From NCBI RefSeq assembly GCF_003663885.1, contig NZ_RCCE01000005.1, forward strand, positions 340,642 to 404,641: DNA of 64,000 bases, given 5' to 3'. The position numbers and the translations under genes were made by a program. Below, one piece after another: positions 54,909 through 63,901 of this stretch. This DNA is from Litoreibacter meonggei. GTDB lineage: Bacteria > Pseudomonadota > Alphaproteobacteria > Rhodobacterales > Rhodobacteraceae. A model generated the notes under the pieces. It was given only the letters and a program-made list of their open reading frames with translations. It was not told the origin of the DNA and did not search any database. Position 1 is the first letter of the stretch. The number at the start of each line of letters is the position of its first letter.

Positions 54909-55534
54909 ATGATTCACCTCTAGTCAAAATGGTAGCTGATCGGTTAATCGAAGCAGGCTATGGACAGCTGGCTACACCATTCCGCATAGCTTCCGTCGAC
55001 TTCAACTTCACTTTAGCTTTCCGAGGAAATGCTAGGCGAGCAAATGATCTTGTATTGATAGTGGATACCACGACTGGAGAACACGGAGATCGCGATGCCA
55101 AACGTGTTAGCCAAAGAATCGCTGGACTAGGTCGAGCGCTAGATGTTTCTCAGTCAAGGCTTGTGATCACAGCAATATTGGTTGGTGCAATGTCGCATAG
55201 TAGTGTTGAGGATTTATCCGAAAACTGCCGAGTTCTCACTGTTGATAACATTTCGACAAATCACATCGATGAAGCAGCACGCCAAAAAGCTAGGCGTCAA
55301 CTAGGGGATAGGATAAGCGTGTTGTTACCACTAACGCTGCCTGAAAGCTCTGCAGTCGGCGATGGCGATGATCAGTCAGCAATTGAGCAATTGCGAATGG
55401 CTGTTCCAGCGGCAATGGACCAAGATTTTATCAGCAGGGTTCTTGAGGCCTCTGAAATTGGAAAAGAAGCTGTCGAAAAAAGTCTCATTTCTTCTCTTGA
55501 AGACTCTCTAGAAAAGGAGGAGAGCGATGTCTGA
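54905..55534 (+). CDS. Small middle component of the SIR2/SMC-like operon
   Basis: A 209-residue protein of unrecognised family. Its first 130 residues have alternating strands and helices with VLIVDTTTGEHGDRDAKRV and LVITAILVG. Its C-terminal 60 are acidic and helical. By position between a SIR2 effector and an SMC-like ATPase, it corresponds to the LmuC/middle component of Lamassu or ABC-three-component systems, which bridges ATPase and effector; this is inferred from gene order. It overlaps the preceding gene by 4 bases and the following one by 8. Confidence 0.75.
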   Translation: MNDSPLVKMVADRLIEAGYGQLATPFRIASVDFNFTLAFRGNARRANDLVLIVDTTTGEHGDRDAKRVSQRIAGLGRALDVSQSRLVITAILVGAMSHSSVEDLSENCRVLTVDNISTNHIDEAARQKARRQLGDRISVLLPLTLPESSAVGDGDDQSAIEQLRMAVPAAMDQDFISRVLEASEIGKEAVEKSLISSLEDSLEKEESDV

Positions 55535-57959
55535 TTTTTTACTGAAAAGCCTATCAGTCAAGAATTTTAGAAGCATAAAAGGTACCATAAACGTCCCTCT
55601 CGACGCAAATGTGGTGCTAGTTCATGGAGAAAATGGGGCCGGAAAGACTAGCCTGCTTTCAGCTATTGAGCTGGCTCTAACAGGTAAAGTGCAATCACTT
55701 TTGCGAGCAGATCGTACCTATTCAACTCAGCTTCTTTTTCGTGGAGCAACTGATGGAAGAGTTAGCGTTGCAGTAGATGAACAAGGCGAGAGCAGAGAAT
55801 TCGGATCTTCGATCAATGAAAATGGTATTAATACCCTCTCAAATTTTGAAGATGACTTAGCCGATTTCTTCAGCGAGAGAGCCTTTCTACCGCAGGCCTT
55901 ACTTAGTCAGCTACTTCAAATTTATCAAGAATCTAGTTCCAGTATGGACTCGCCTCTGGCAAGGTTCGTGGGAGATCTATTAGGTCTCGACCGCCTAGAT
56001 GCTCTCGAGGGCGGTCTCCAAATGCTTAAAGATGTTCGCAATATCCGTAAGAGTTCTGAGACATGGGTGGAAGTTGAATCAGAGGTCGATAGGCTGAACG
56101 TAAGCTCTAAAAGTAAGTCGATTTTTCGAGCAGAGAGTCAGGGGAAAATTGATGCGCTGCTTTTGGAGTTGCAGGAGCGCTTGCTAGTTTTTGAATTAGA
56201 CAAGGAAGCGTCGGAAAACAACTTCCAAGAACTTATTGAGCTGGCGCTTATCCCCGCACATGAACAAGAATTGCGTAGTACTATCAGGAGGCAAAGGGAG
56301 CTTTCGGCCATTCGTCAACAAATCGAAGCGGCGAGTACTTTCTCTCAGGCTGATTATGCATCTATGTCGTCCGAAGCAGTGGAAGTGTCTAGTGCATATG
56401 AACTTTGGAAGTCCAACCATCTAAACACTATTGAAGGCTTGGAAAAACGCTTTCTTTATCTTCTCCCTCGTTCTTCTCTAAGCGGCGACTTTTTGGAGTT
56501 CTGGGAAGAGTCGCTCAAACACTTGACCACCGAAAAAGAACGTATTGAAAAACGATTATCCGCTGCAAGAGCAGATCGCACGGACTCTAGTGTGGATAGA
56601 GAAGCAGTTAGTGTGTCCGAGAAGCAGCTCAAAATAATTGATGAAGAACTTTCAACCATCCCATCAAAGTCGGAAAATTTAGCGTCTCTTCTTGCGGAGT
56701 TAAGTGGTTACATTAATGATGAAATATGTCCTGTCTGTGATCGTGACTTTTCGGAACTTGAAGCTGATAACCTTACAGAACATGTTCATAGTAAGGTCCG
56801 CCACTTATCAGCTTCCGCTGAGAGACTGCTGGCATTGGGTCGGGCGCGTAACGACGAAGAGACACGATTGCGGTCGGCCAGTAAGAGAATTGACGAAAGG
56901 CAAGCTCGGCTCCTGCCAGACGAAGAAGTGAATTCTCTCGAAAGGCGGCATAGCGACGTTCAAGCAGTGGTCCTCGCGACGAAGGATTGCTCCGATATAC
57001 TCGAACGCGGCAGATCTCTAAGGGCGATGGAAGTGGGAACTCGCCGCAGATTGAGTGACTTCCAATCTATGAATTCAACACTCACTGCGGCGCGCGAAAC
57101 GCTGCAAGCTTTTGCATCAGATATTGGAGTGGATTTGAGTCTTTTGAAAGATTCTCTCTCCAATTTGGATGCACATATAGGCGAAGTCCTTTCAGCACGT
57201 GAGAAGGCACATCAACGTTGTGCCTCAGCTCAAACCCGAATTCGTGAACTGAAGAGCGACCTTCTGCGTTTGGTTGACGAGCGTAGTGCGCAAGATGCCG
57301 AAATCGCAGAGTTAGAAGGCGAATTAAAGAGGACCACGAATGCATTCGAAAGAGGTCAAGACTTAAGGAAACAAGCCGCAGATTTGCGCACGATCGTTGA
57401 TAGCGTTCGGTCAGGCATTATCCGAAGTGAGTTCAATGATCGGTTGAACCATTTGTGGCGTGACCTTTTCGTTAGACTAGCTCCAGACGAGCCATTTGTT
57501 CCCGCATTCAGTGTGCCAAAATCCAGAACAGAGCGTCTTCAGCCGAAATTGATAACAAACTTTCGAAATGGTGGAGACGCGGGAGGGACACCCGGTGCCA
57601 TGTTAAGTGCCGGTAACCTCAATACTGCCGCACTCACGCTATTTCTTGCATTGCATCTTTCTGTGCCTCAGAAGCTGCCATGGCTGATTTTGGACGATCC
57701 TGTCCAGTCAATGGATGATGTTCATATCTCGAACTTTGCCGCACTCCTTAGGACGCTTTCCAAAGAACACAATCGACAGGTAATGATCGCTGTCCATGAC
57801 AGACAGCTATTTGAGTATCTGCGCCTGGAGCTTAGCCCGGCATTCCCAGAGGATACCCTTCTCACACTTGAAATGGCGCGCAGCGAAGACCAAGATACAA
57901 GATGCTTAGCCCAAAGAATATCCTTCAAAGCTGACTCGACCTTTGGGCAAGTCGCTTAA
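55527..57959 (+). CDS. Rad50/SMC-like ATPase with zinc hook (LmuB-like)
   Basis: An 810-residue ABC ATPase. The N-terminal FLLKSLSVKNFRSIKG and Walker A GENGAGKTS (34-42) are RecF/Rad50-like. Long coiled coils follow (about 180-400 and 415-630), joined by a CPVC hook (Cys401, Cys404) as in Rad50. The signature MLSAGNLNTAAL (about 692) and Walker B LILDDPVQSMDD (Asp723-724), then a His-loop at His757, close the head. It probably senses DNA ends or structures and controls the SIR2 effector. A strong AAGGAGGAG site lies in the preceding gene. All ATPase motifs are intact. Confidence 0.87.
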   Translation: MSDFLLKSLSVKNFRSIKGTINVPLDANVVLVHGENGAGKTSLLSAIELALTGKVQSLLRADRTYSTQLLFRGATDGRVSVAVDEQGESREFGSSINENGINTLSNFEDDLADFFSERAFLPQALLSQLLQIYQESSSSMDSPLARFVGDLLGLDRLDALEGGLQMLKDVRNIRKSSETWVEVESEVDRLNVSSKSKSIFRAESQGKIDALLLELQERLLVFELDKEASENNFQELIELALIPAHEQELRSTIRRQRELSAIRQQIEAASTFSQADYASMSSEAVEVSSAYELWKSNHLNTIEGLEKRFLYLLPRSSLSGDFLEFWEESLKHLTTEKERIEKRLSAARADRTDSSVDREAVSVSEKQLKIIDEELSTIPSKSENLASLLAELSGYINDEICPVCDRDFSELEADNLTEHVHSKVRHLSASAERLLALGRARNDEETRLRSASKRIDERQARLLPDEEVNSLERRHSDVQAVVLATKDCSDILERGRSLRAMEVGTRRRLSDFQSMNSTLTAARETLQAFASDIGVDLSLLKDSLSNLDAHIGEVLSAREKAHQRCASAQTRIRELKSDLLRLVDERSAQDAEIAELEGELKRTTNAFERGQDLRKQAADLRTIVDSVRSGIIRSEFNDRLNHLWRDLFVRLAPDEPFVPAFSVPKSRTERLQPKLITNFRNGGDAGGTPGAMLSAGNLNTAALTLFLALHLSVPQKLPWLILDDPVQSMDDVHISNFAALLRTLSKEHNRQVMIAVHDRQLFEYLRLELSPAFPEDTLLTLEMARSEDQDTRCLAQRISFKADSTFGQVA

Positions 57960-58103
57960 GGGACGACAGTACCTTTAATATGGTCGCATGAGATGAAGTA
58001 ATCAGCCTCCGGCAAACAAGGGGCGGTTGACAATAGGTACATCACAACACCGCCACAGGTGAGGGTAAGTAGGGGTTGCGGGCTGATTGCAAAAGATCAA
58101 TGT

Positions 58104-61100
58104 CTATCTGCTTTCGATCCGAGCACTCAACCAGCTCTGAACAGCGCGACGAGTTCTTATGTCTCCGAGATCATCCAGCACGCTCGCTGGTAACGTTTCC
58201 CCCTCAGTGAGATCGAGAATACGTCTCGCGGGATGATCACTTATGAGAAGATCCAACAGCCCACGAGCCCGGTTTGCGTCTCGATCCAACAGACCAAATA
58301 CGCCGATCAAGATAAGCGCACGGCGGCGAGCCGAATGCGCAACTCCCTCCATGATCTCAACTACATTGTCGACCTGTCCATGAACGGCAATCAAAGCGCA
58401 AAGAGAGGCAGCCAATGGCGCTGCTCGTTCCAACAAGTCCTCTTCGGTGATATCTTCGAGAATAGAATCTTCAACACGATCTGCCCAGACTAATGCATTA
58501 ATGGCATCCACGCGTACCCACTTCAGCTTCTGATTTGCGGAGAGTGCCCAAATGGCTGCGCGGACGTCCGGCCCGCAACACTGCGCAGCAGTTTCTAGGG
58601 CAATACTGCCAAGAGCTCGGTCATCGGTTCGCTCTGAAAGCTGCACGAGTAATTTCCCGATCTCATCGCTCAAGTTTCCATATTCAGCGAGTCTTTTGAT
58701 CGCCTCGAAGGCAATTGGATAGGAAGGGCTTTCATAATATTGTGGGGAACTGTTCGACCAGCTATCCCGAATGAGGCTGCGAAGGGCTTCAACGTGATCC
58801 GCGTGATGCCTGCCATTTAATTGAGCAACCAGTGCACGCCTTACCCGGCTTCCCGGATCAGACGCCAACTGAAGCAATTCCTGAGGGAGTGGGTCCTCTA
58901 GTCTCGGAGCCAGATAATTTAGAGCTTCCTCGCGGGCACCCGCCCTTGCATGATGTAGAGCAATCCTCACCAACTCATCATCTTGGATTGTAACAGCTGC
59001 CTGTGCTGCCGCGCGAGACAGCTGGCCATCTGATGTCTCAAGCAGCCAGCGACGAATAGCATCAGATGGCTTGGATCCGCTAGAAATCATCACTGGGACA
59101 ACCTTGCTCAATGGCCCACAACGCAATGTGCTAGTTGCGTCAACAAGCACCGATAACGCCGTAGGCCCGACCGCTTTTGGAAGCTTATCTTTCAACGGCA
59201 CCGCCTTGAATATCTCCAAAGAGCTATCCGCGAGCTTCTTCAGAATTGGCTTAAGCCGTTTTTTACGATCCTTCTTTCTAGCACACCAGCCGCTCGCTTC
59301 TCGTAAATCGACCAGAAGCTGAACCAATAGATCCGGATTTTTGGCCAATCTCTCAAAACAGTTCGCGAGGGTCGCAGGCGATCTGACCAAGGCACAATGG
59401 ACCAGTGTTTTGCGTAAATGGGCGTCATCTGGATTGGACAGAATGCGATCTTGCAGAACAGGTGCCATTCCTTCAGACCAATGCGTCCTGGCTGCATCCC
59501 ATGCACGCGCCTCGTTTTCAGTGCCAGATGTCAGAACAAGAACGGCACTTGCTTCCTCCAGCGTGGTTTGCCCACGGGATGTACAGATGTCGCTCGCCCA
59601 AGCAGACATCATTTCTGAAATACGACGATGCTCGGTCAGTTCTTGCCAACGTCCAAGCGTGCGGAGATAGGAGACATAGGTTTCCACAAAAACACCTGCA
59701 GCGTACCCATCACCCTCATGGTGTGACTGGTAGCCTTCTTCGTGGGCCTCGTCTCGTTCACCATCCTCGATCGCGCGCCATTCTTCCCGCCCCGTATCGT
59801 CATAATCGGAGTTAAGCTGTGCCAGTTCGTCTAGAGCACCATCAAGAACTGGCTTATAGCCCACCAAATCGCGGACGGCGCCTGTGGCGATGACGCTGAC
59901 ATTGCCATCAAAGCCAGACCCAACCATCTTTTGGGCCACAGCTACAAATGCAGGCGTGAGTCCTGGCGAGATTCTATCCAGCTTTTTAGCGAAATTGTTT
60001 CCATAGCCAATTTGATCCCTTGGCAACTGCTCTCGCACAAATCTATCTGCGATGACAAAAGACCGTTCATCGTCTGATACGCGGGTATACCAAGCATCTT
60101 CGAAATGAGGCGGTTTCCACTTTCTGAAGAAAAGCTCTCCGCCCCTGCGAATGCCTTTGATCAACCAACGCGCAAGCTCTGAGGGGGTGGAATGATTTGT
60201 CCCTACATCTGAAGCAAGTTGAAGAACGGATCGAAAATCTGATTCTGGGTCCACGAGGCTTTCTTCCAGCCAAGCATCAATTGCGTCGTAGGTCTCCCGC
60301 GCAACGGTAAAGTCCACACCGTCGTCGAATTTGAGAAGCTTTTTGACCTCATTTAGTGATCTAGCGGCCGTTTCGATACACCATGCCTGCTGCGGCCCTT
60401 TAACGAGTGTAAGAGCGTTCACGAGCGTCTGAAGTGCCATTTCGCTCACGCCCGCATTCTTTTTTATAAATTTCTCAAATCCGGCTCTGACGCTCGGATG
60501 GGCGAAACTCACTGATTGATTAGGTTGGCGCAAGTGCCGCGTCGCGACCATTCGGTCCACCAATTTCTCGAGTGTATTCGACAAGGCTGGGTCCAATGTG
60601 CGCAATTGCCTGTTGAGCGCTGTCAATTGGCTGCGGTCGAATTTTGTTCTTGCGGCCAGCAACCCCCAAATAAGAGCAGGTGCCCCTGCATCCTCACATT
60701 CCCCAAGATATGATCCGACGACACCTTCCACCGCGTCACGATGCGCCAACGCCTTGAGGCGCTGAAACATCTCACGATCATTTTCTTTGGATTCTTGCCG
60801 ATCTGCCAAATGGGTAAAGAAAAGATCGATTTCATAGGGCGTTTCCAACGCGCCCAACGCATCTTTTCGAAAGGCCAAAGCCTTGGATTGCAGATCAGGT
60901 GACAGTTGATCTAACCTCCTATCAAAAATCGTTTTGAGTTGGCCGTCGCGATAGTGATCCGCACTCAGGACAACGGACCAAGGTCGAAGCAACGTCTCGG
61001 CATCTGATTGTCCAAGCATGTCGGAGCGAGACGTGATGACGTATTGATGATGTGCGTGTGCAGACCGCAGTAGTTTGGGAAGCTGTTCTGTCCAGGCATC

Positions 61101-62087
61101 TGAACCCCCACGAAGACTGTATTGTCCCCATGGGTCTTCGATGTAAAAAAGTTTTGGCCCGCAATCGGCCAACGCGCGCGTACTAGATGGCCCATCCCCA
61201 ACATTAACCTGTACGATCTCCGGTGCCGTCGCGCCTTGTCGGATATGATCCAAAAGGGCGAGTGCAGTTAGCGTTTTGCCCGTTCCCGATGGACCCTTGA
61301 TAACGACGGCATTCCTTTCTGCAAAAGTGTCTTTGAGATGATCGAAATTTGAGGAAGGGACAAAGGCCTCTAAAGCCGGAGCGCTGGCCAGATAACCGTT
61401 ATATTCACGAATGACTTGTAAAAGATCTTCCTGCCTCCATACGCCAGGCCCTGTACCTCGCATTCTGGAGAGGGCCTCGTCTCTCAGTTTGGTGCGACAA
61501 CTATCGTGTTGGCTGCTGGGAACACGGAGCAAGGTGCCCAAAATGTCTTTGATCTCGAGATCCAATGTCCGCTCGTTTAGAGCACCCCATATTGCAACGC
61601 GGCCTTCTGGCGTGTGGGGTAATACCTTTGAAAGACTCTTTGGAAAGGTTTGAGCCTCTGGCCACTCCTCTAACCCGCGGACGGCAAGGTTGCGTGCTTC
61701 GCCTTTCGTATCGGCGCTTGTTATAAGAAGATAGCGCGTCTTCGCATTCTCCAAATGATGTTTGGCTGGTCTTCGTTTGGTGCCATGATTCAGCAAGGCT
61801 TTAAACGTCGACAACGACCATGGCTCAGTGTTGCGGAGCTTGACCTGTATCATCAGCTTGTACCCACCAACTGTGTTTGCGCCGACCTGAACAAATCCAG
61901 GTTCAGAAGAGTCCAGATCGACTTCCAGATCCTCATCATTTACGGGTTCTAGTGTAATTTGGATCGCAGATTTGCTGATAAGCAGCAATTTAAGCGCGAC
62001 AAAAACTGAAACATCGACTTGGTAATCAAAACCATCCAATGCAGCTTTAGCTCCAAGTGCTGACGAGGTATTTGTGCACCCGCTCAA
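58104..62087 (-). CDS. Avs-like nuclease-STAND NTPase defence protein
   Basis: A 1327-residue protein in three parts. Residues about 15-130 resemble the Cap4/DUF4297-type nuclease: LDGFDYQ, then LEPVNDEDLEVDL (Glu47, Asp53/Glu55) and IQVKLRN (Gln81-Lys83), the E...QVK pattern of PD-(D/E)xK enzymes. Around 245-420 is a STAND-like NTPase with FVPSSNFDHLKD, P-loop GPSGTGKT (265-272) and Walker B LFYIEDPWG (Glu317-Asp318). The remaining 750 residues are helical, with HEAT-like repeats after about 1030, fitting a sensor for a phage protein. This is the Avs layout: one gene, nuclease released on recognition. TTG is the only start in frame after a stop. It converges with the SIR2 operon, 144 bases apart with nothing recognised between. 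Confidence 0.82.
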   Translation of the reverse strand: MSGCTNTSSALGAKAALDGFDYQVDVSVFVALKLLLISKSAIQITLEPVNDEDLEVDLDSSEPGFVQVGANTVGGYKLMIQVKLRNTEPWSLSTFKALLNHGTKRRPAKHHLENAKTRYLLITSADTKGEARNLAVRGLEEWPEAQTFPKSLSKVLPHTPEGRVAIWGALNERTLDLEIKDILGTLLRVPSSQHDSCRTKLRDEALSRMRGTGPGVWRQEDLLQVIREYNGYLASAPALEAFVPSSNFDHLKDTFAERNAVVIKGPSGTGKTLTALALLDHIRQGATAPEIVQVNVGDGPSSTRALADCGPKLFYIEDPWGQYSLRGGSDAWTEQLPKLLRSAHAHHQYVITSRSDMLGQSDAETLLRPWSVVLSADHYRDGQLKTIFDRRLDQLSPDLQSKALAFRKDALGALETPYEIDLFFTHLADRQESKENDREMFQRLKALAHRDAVEGVVGSYLGECEDAGAPALIWGLLAARTKFDRSQLTALNRQLRTLDPALSNTLEKLVDRMVATRHLRQPNQSVSFAHPSVRAGFEKFIKKNAGVSEMALQTLVNALTLVKGPQQAWCIETAARSLNEVKKLLKFDDGVDFTVARETYDAIDAWLEESLVDPESDFRSVLQLASDVGTNHSTPSELARWLIKGIRRGGELFFRKWKPPHFEDAWYTRVSDDERSFVIADRFVREQLPRDQIGYGNNFAKKLDRISPGLTPAFVAVAQKMVGSGFDGNVSVIATGAVRDLVGYKPVLDGALDELAQLNSDYDDTGREEWRAIEDGERDEAHEEGYQSHHEGDGYAAGVFVETYVSYLRTLGRWQELTEHRRISEMMSAWASDICTSRGQTTLEEASAVLVLTSGTENEARAWDAARTHWSEGMAPVLQDRILSNPDDAHLRKTLVHCALVRSPATLANCFERLAKNPDLLVQLLVDLREASGWCARKKDRKKRLKPILKKLADSSLEIFKAVPLKDKLPKAVGPTALSVLVDATSTLRCGPLSKVVPVMISSGSKPSDAIRRWLLETSDGQLSRAAAQAAVTIQDDELVRIALHHARAGAREEALNYLAPRLEDPLPQELLQLASDPGSRVRRALVAQLNGRHHADHVEALRSLIRDSWSNSSPQYYESPSYPIAFEAIKRLAEYGNLSDEIGKLLVQLSERTDDRALGSIALETAAQCCGPDVRAAIWALSANQKLKWVRVDAINALVWADRVEDSILEDITEEDLLERAAPLAASLCALIAVHGQVDNVVEIMEGVAHSARRRALILIGVFGLLDRDANRARGLLDLLISDHPARRILDLTEGETLPASVLDDLGDIRTRRAVQSWLSARIESR

Positions 62088-62187
62088 GACGGGTCACCCC
62101 CATAGCGGGGTCGATTAGAATGCTTGTCGTAAAAAACCTTCATTTTTTGAAGCGGATCCGTGAATTAAAAGAGGAAAGCGTTATCTG

Positions 62188-62221
62188 TCATCACATTCAT
62201 AGTCTATTGATGGTGTGATGA
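62188..62221. promoter_or_regulatory. Inverted repeat upstream of the Avs-like gene
   Basis: TCATCACA (62188-62195) and TGTGATGA (62214-62221) form a perfect 8-bp inverted repeat with 18 bases between. It lies about 100 bases upstream of the Avs-like start and 7 bases before a short opposite-strand frame, so it could be an operator for either. No regulator gene is present nearby. Confidence 0.35.
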
Positions 62222-62227
62222 TCTACC

Positions 62228-62404
62228 GTGGAATCTAAAGATGGCTATCTCACAATCTACGTCAAATTATACGACAGTTATGAAATAGCGGGGCGGCAGG
62301 TGTTCCAAAGGTTAGCAGAAACTTTTACCACCTGTCCATGTTGCAACCAAGTTAAAATGTCCTTCGTTGCGCAAAGTAGAAATGTCCCACTAGGAGTTAC
62401 GTGA
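62228..62404 (+). pseudogene. Short gene fragment cut by the insertion sequence
   Basis: From GTG at 62228 a frame reads MESKDGYLTIYVKLYDSYEI and continues to LAETFTTCPCCNQ before entering the left end of the insertion sequence, where it stops at 62404 (58 codons). The part outside the element, with its CPCC pair, looks protein-like and may be the N-terminus of a gene interrupted by the insertion. There is no good ribosome site, so it may also be chance. It is divergent to the Avs-like gene. Confidence 0.28.
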
Positions 62405-63901
62405 GCATGGCTGGGCAGGGCGGAGACCTAAGGTATCGGAGCGCTGAACAGCCATGCGGTTAGATTATTCCGCGGCATGTTTTGATGCTGCCTCTGCCTT
62501 CTCCTTAGCGCGTTTCGCCAGCTTTGAGTTCCAGCCATTGTTGCGTTTGCCGGTCGGCTGATAGCGCGTTGCTTGCTTACCTGCGCACCGTTTTTTTGGA
62601 GGCGCCTTGTCCTGTTCAGCTTTGATGTGTTCCAGCACAGCACCGAGGCGCTTGTTCTCTGTGATCGCCGCATGCGTTACGCGCTGATCCTTGTCGAAGA
62701 CAGAGTAGGGGATCGAAACATCCTTCCAACGCACGTCAAAGCTACCGTCCGGGAAAGCATATGTGTCTACGTATTTGCCCGGCAGACCGCGCGTTAGCTC
62801 ATTCTCAGCCAGGATGATCCGCTTGCGCTCGTAGGAGAACGCCAGTTGCGGTCCAACAACGCGTTCATCTCTAAAGCAGAAGACATCCCGCAGCCGATCT
62901 GGCTCAAGGTTCATCGGCCTGTGCAGGTTGTTTGCACGACGCGGGGCCTTTGCAAACTTGGTGTTGTAGCGGTCTGTGAAGGCAGGCAAAAACGCGTTGG
63001 CAGCATCCATATCTGAGATGCCAGCTAGCCTGAGTTCTTTAACCAAGCGATCCTGCAATGTTCGGTTGGCGCGCTCAACGCGGCCTTTAGCCTGAGAGCT
63101 GTTTGCGCAAAGGATCTCGATGTTTAGAGCGTTCAAAGCGCGACCAAATTGGGTCATGCCATGCCCAGATTTGGCAGATTGATTGGCCACACGGAAGACG
63201 GTGTGCTTGTCGGAGTAAAACGCGACGGGCCTGCCATGCGCAGCCAGATATAGATCAAGCGCCTCAAAATAGCTGAACGTGCTCTCAGAAGTCACAAACC
63301 GCAGTTGCATCAGCGTGCTGGTCGCATCGTCTATGAAAACGAGCAGGGTGCACGGCGGTCCGCGATCTTCAAACCAACGATGGTCCGAGCCGTCGATCTG
63401 GATCAGCTCGCCCAGACATTCCCGGCGCAATCGCGGTTGATGAAATGTGCGCCGTTGCTTGCGTGACAGCCAGATCCCGGCATCTTGCATCCACTTGCGC
63501 AGTGTCTCGCGTGAGACCTTCAGGCCATGATCTTCTGCCAACTTCTCAGCGGCGAATGTTGGCCCAAAGTCGATATAGTTCTCTTTGACCAACGTCACCG
63601 CGAACTCACGGACCACAGGATCGATCCGGTTGTTCGATCTGCGACCACGCGCTTTGTGGCGGACCGAACCAGGACCGTCAGTCTGGAAACCCTTCAGCAG
63701 TCGATGAACTTGCCTTCGGCTCAGTCCCAACACGTTGGCCGCCGTCACAGCTGTCATTCGACCTTGTGTCACTTGGCTCAGCACTTCAATGCGGTTCAGC
63801 TCGCGTTCGCTCATGATCACCAATCCCACGGCCACACTCCAATCCTGCTTCAACAGGGAAGTGTGACACTTCTACTTTGCAGATGTGGGACATTCTAACT
63901 T
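62349..63901 (-). mobile_element. ISNCY-like insertion sequence with two-part inverted ends
   Basis: The transposase gene is flanked by matching ends. On the left, AAGTTAAAATGTCC (62349-62362) and GCAAAGTAGAAATGTCCCAC (62371-62390). On the right, in inverse order and strand, GTGTGACACTTCTACTTTGC (63861-63880) and GGACATTCTAACTT (63888-63901). Each end thus has two tandem motifs with 12-of-14 or better matches to its partner, likely transposase-binding sites. The outermost bases and target duplication could not be fixed, so limits are approximate. It appears complete. Confidence 0.75.
62465..63814 (-). CDS. ISNCY-family transposase (DDE)
   Basis: A 449-residue transposase from MSERELNRIEVLSQV. 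The N-terminus has a helix-turn-helix (MTAVTAANVLGLSRRQVHRLLKGF) and a second winged region (VSRETLRKWMQDAGIW). The integrase-type catalytic core has the triad Asp141 (QIDGSDHRW), Asp202 (FYSDKHTVF) and Glu247 (KGRVERANRT). The C-terminal 45 residues are lysine-rich. The frame is intact and no damage is seen. An in-frame start at 63853 would add 13 residues inside the right end. It faces the Avs-like gene in the same direction, upstream of it. Confidence 0.9.
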   Translation of the reverse strand: MSERELNRIEVLSQVTQGRMTAVTAANVLGLSRRQVHRLLKGFQTDGPGSVRHKARGRRSNNRIDPVVREFAVTLVKENYIDFGPTFAAEKLAEDHGLKVSRETLRKWMQDAGIWLSRKQRRTFHQPRLRRECLGELIQIDGSDHRWFEDRGPPCTLLVFIDDATSTLMQLRFVTSESTFSYFEALDLYLAAHGRPVAFYSDKHTVFRVANQSAKSGHGMTQFGRALNALNIEILCANSSQAKGRVERANRTLQDRLVKELRLAGISDMDAANAFLPAFTDRYNTKFAKAPRRANNLHRPMNLEPDRLRDVFCFRDERVVGPQLAFSYERKRIILAENELTRGLPGKYVDTYAFPDGSFDVRWKDVSIPYSVFDKDQRVTHAAITENKRLGAVLEHIKAEQDKAPPKKRCAGKQATRYQPTGKRNNGWNSKLAKRAKEKAEAASKHAAE

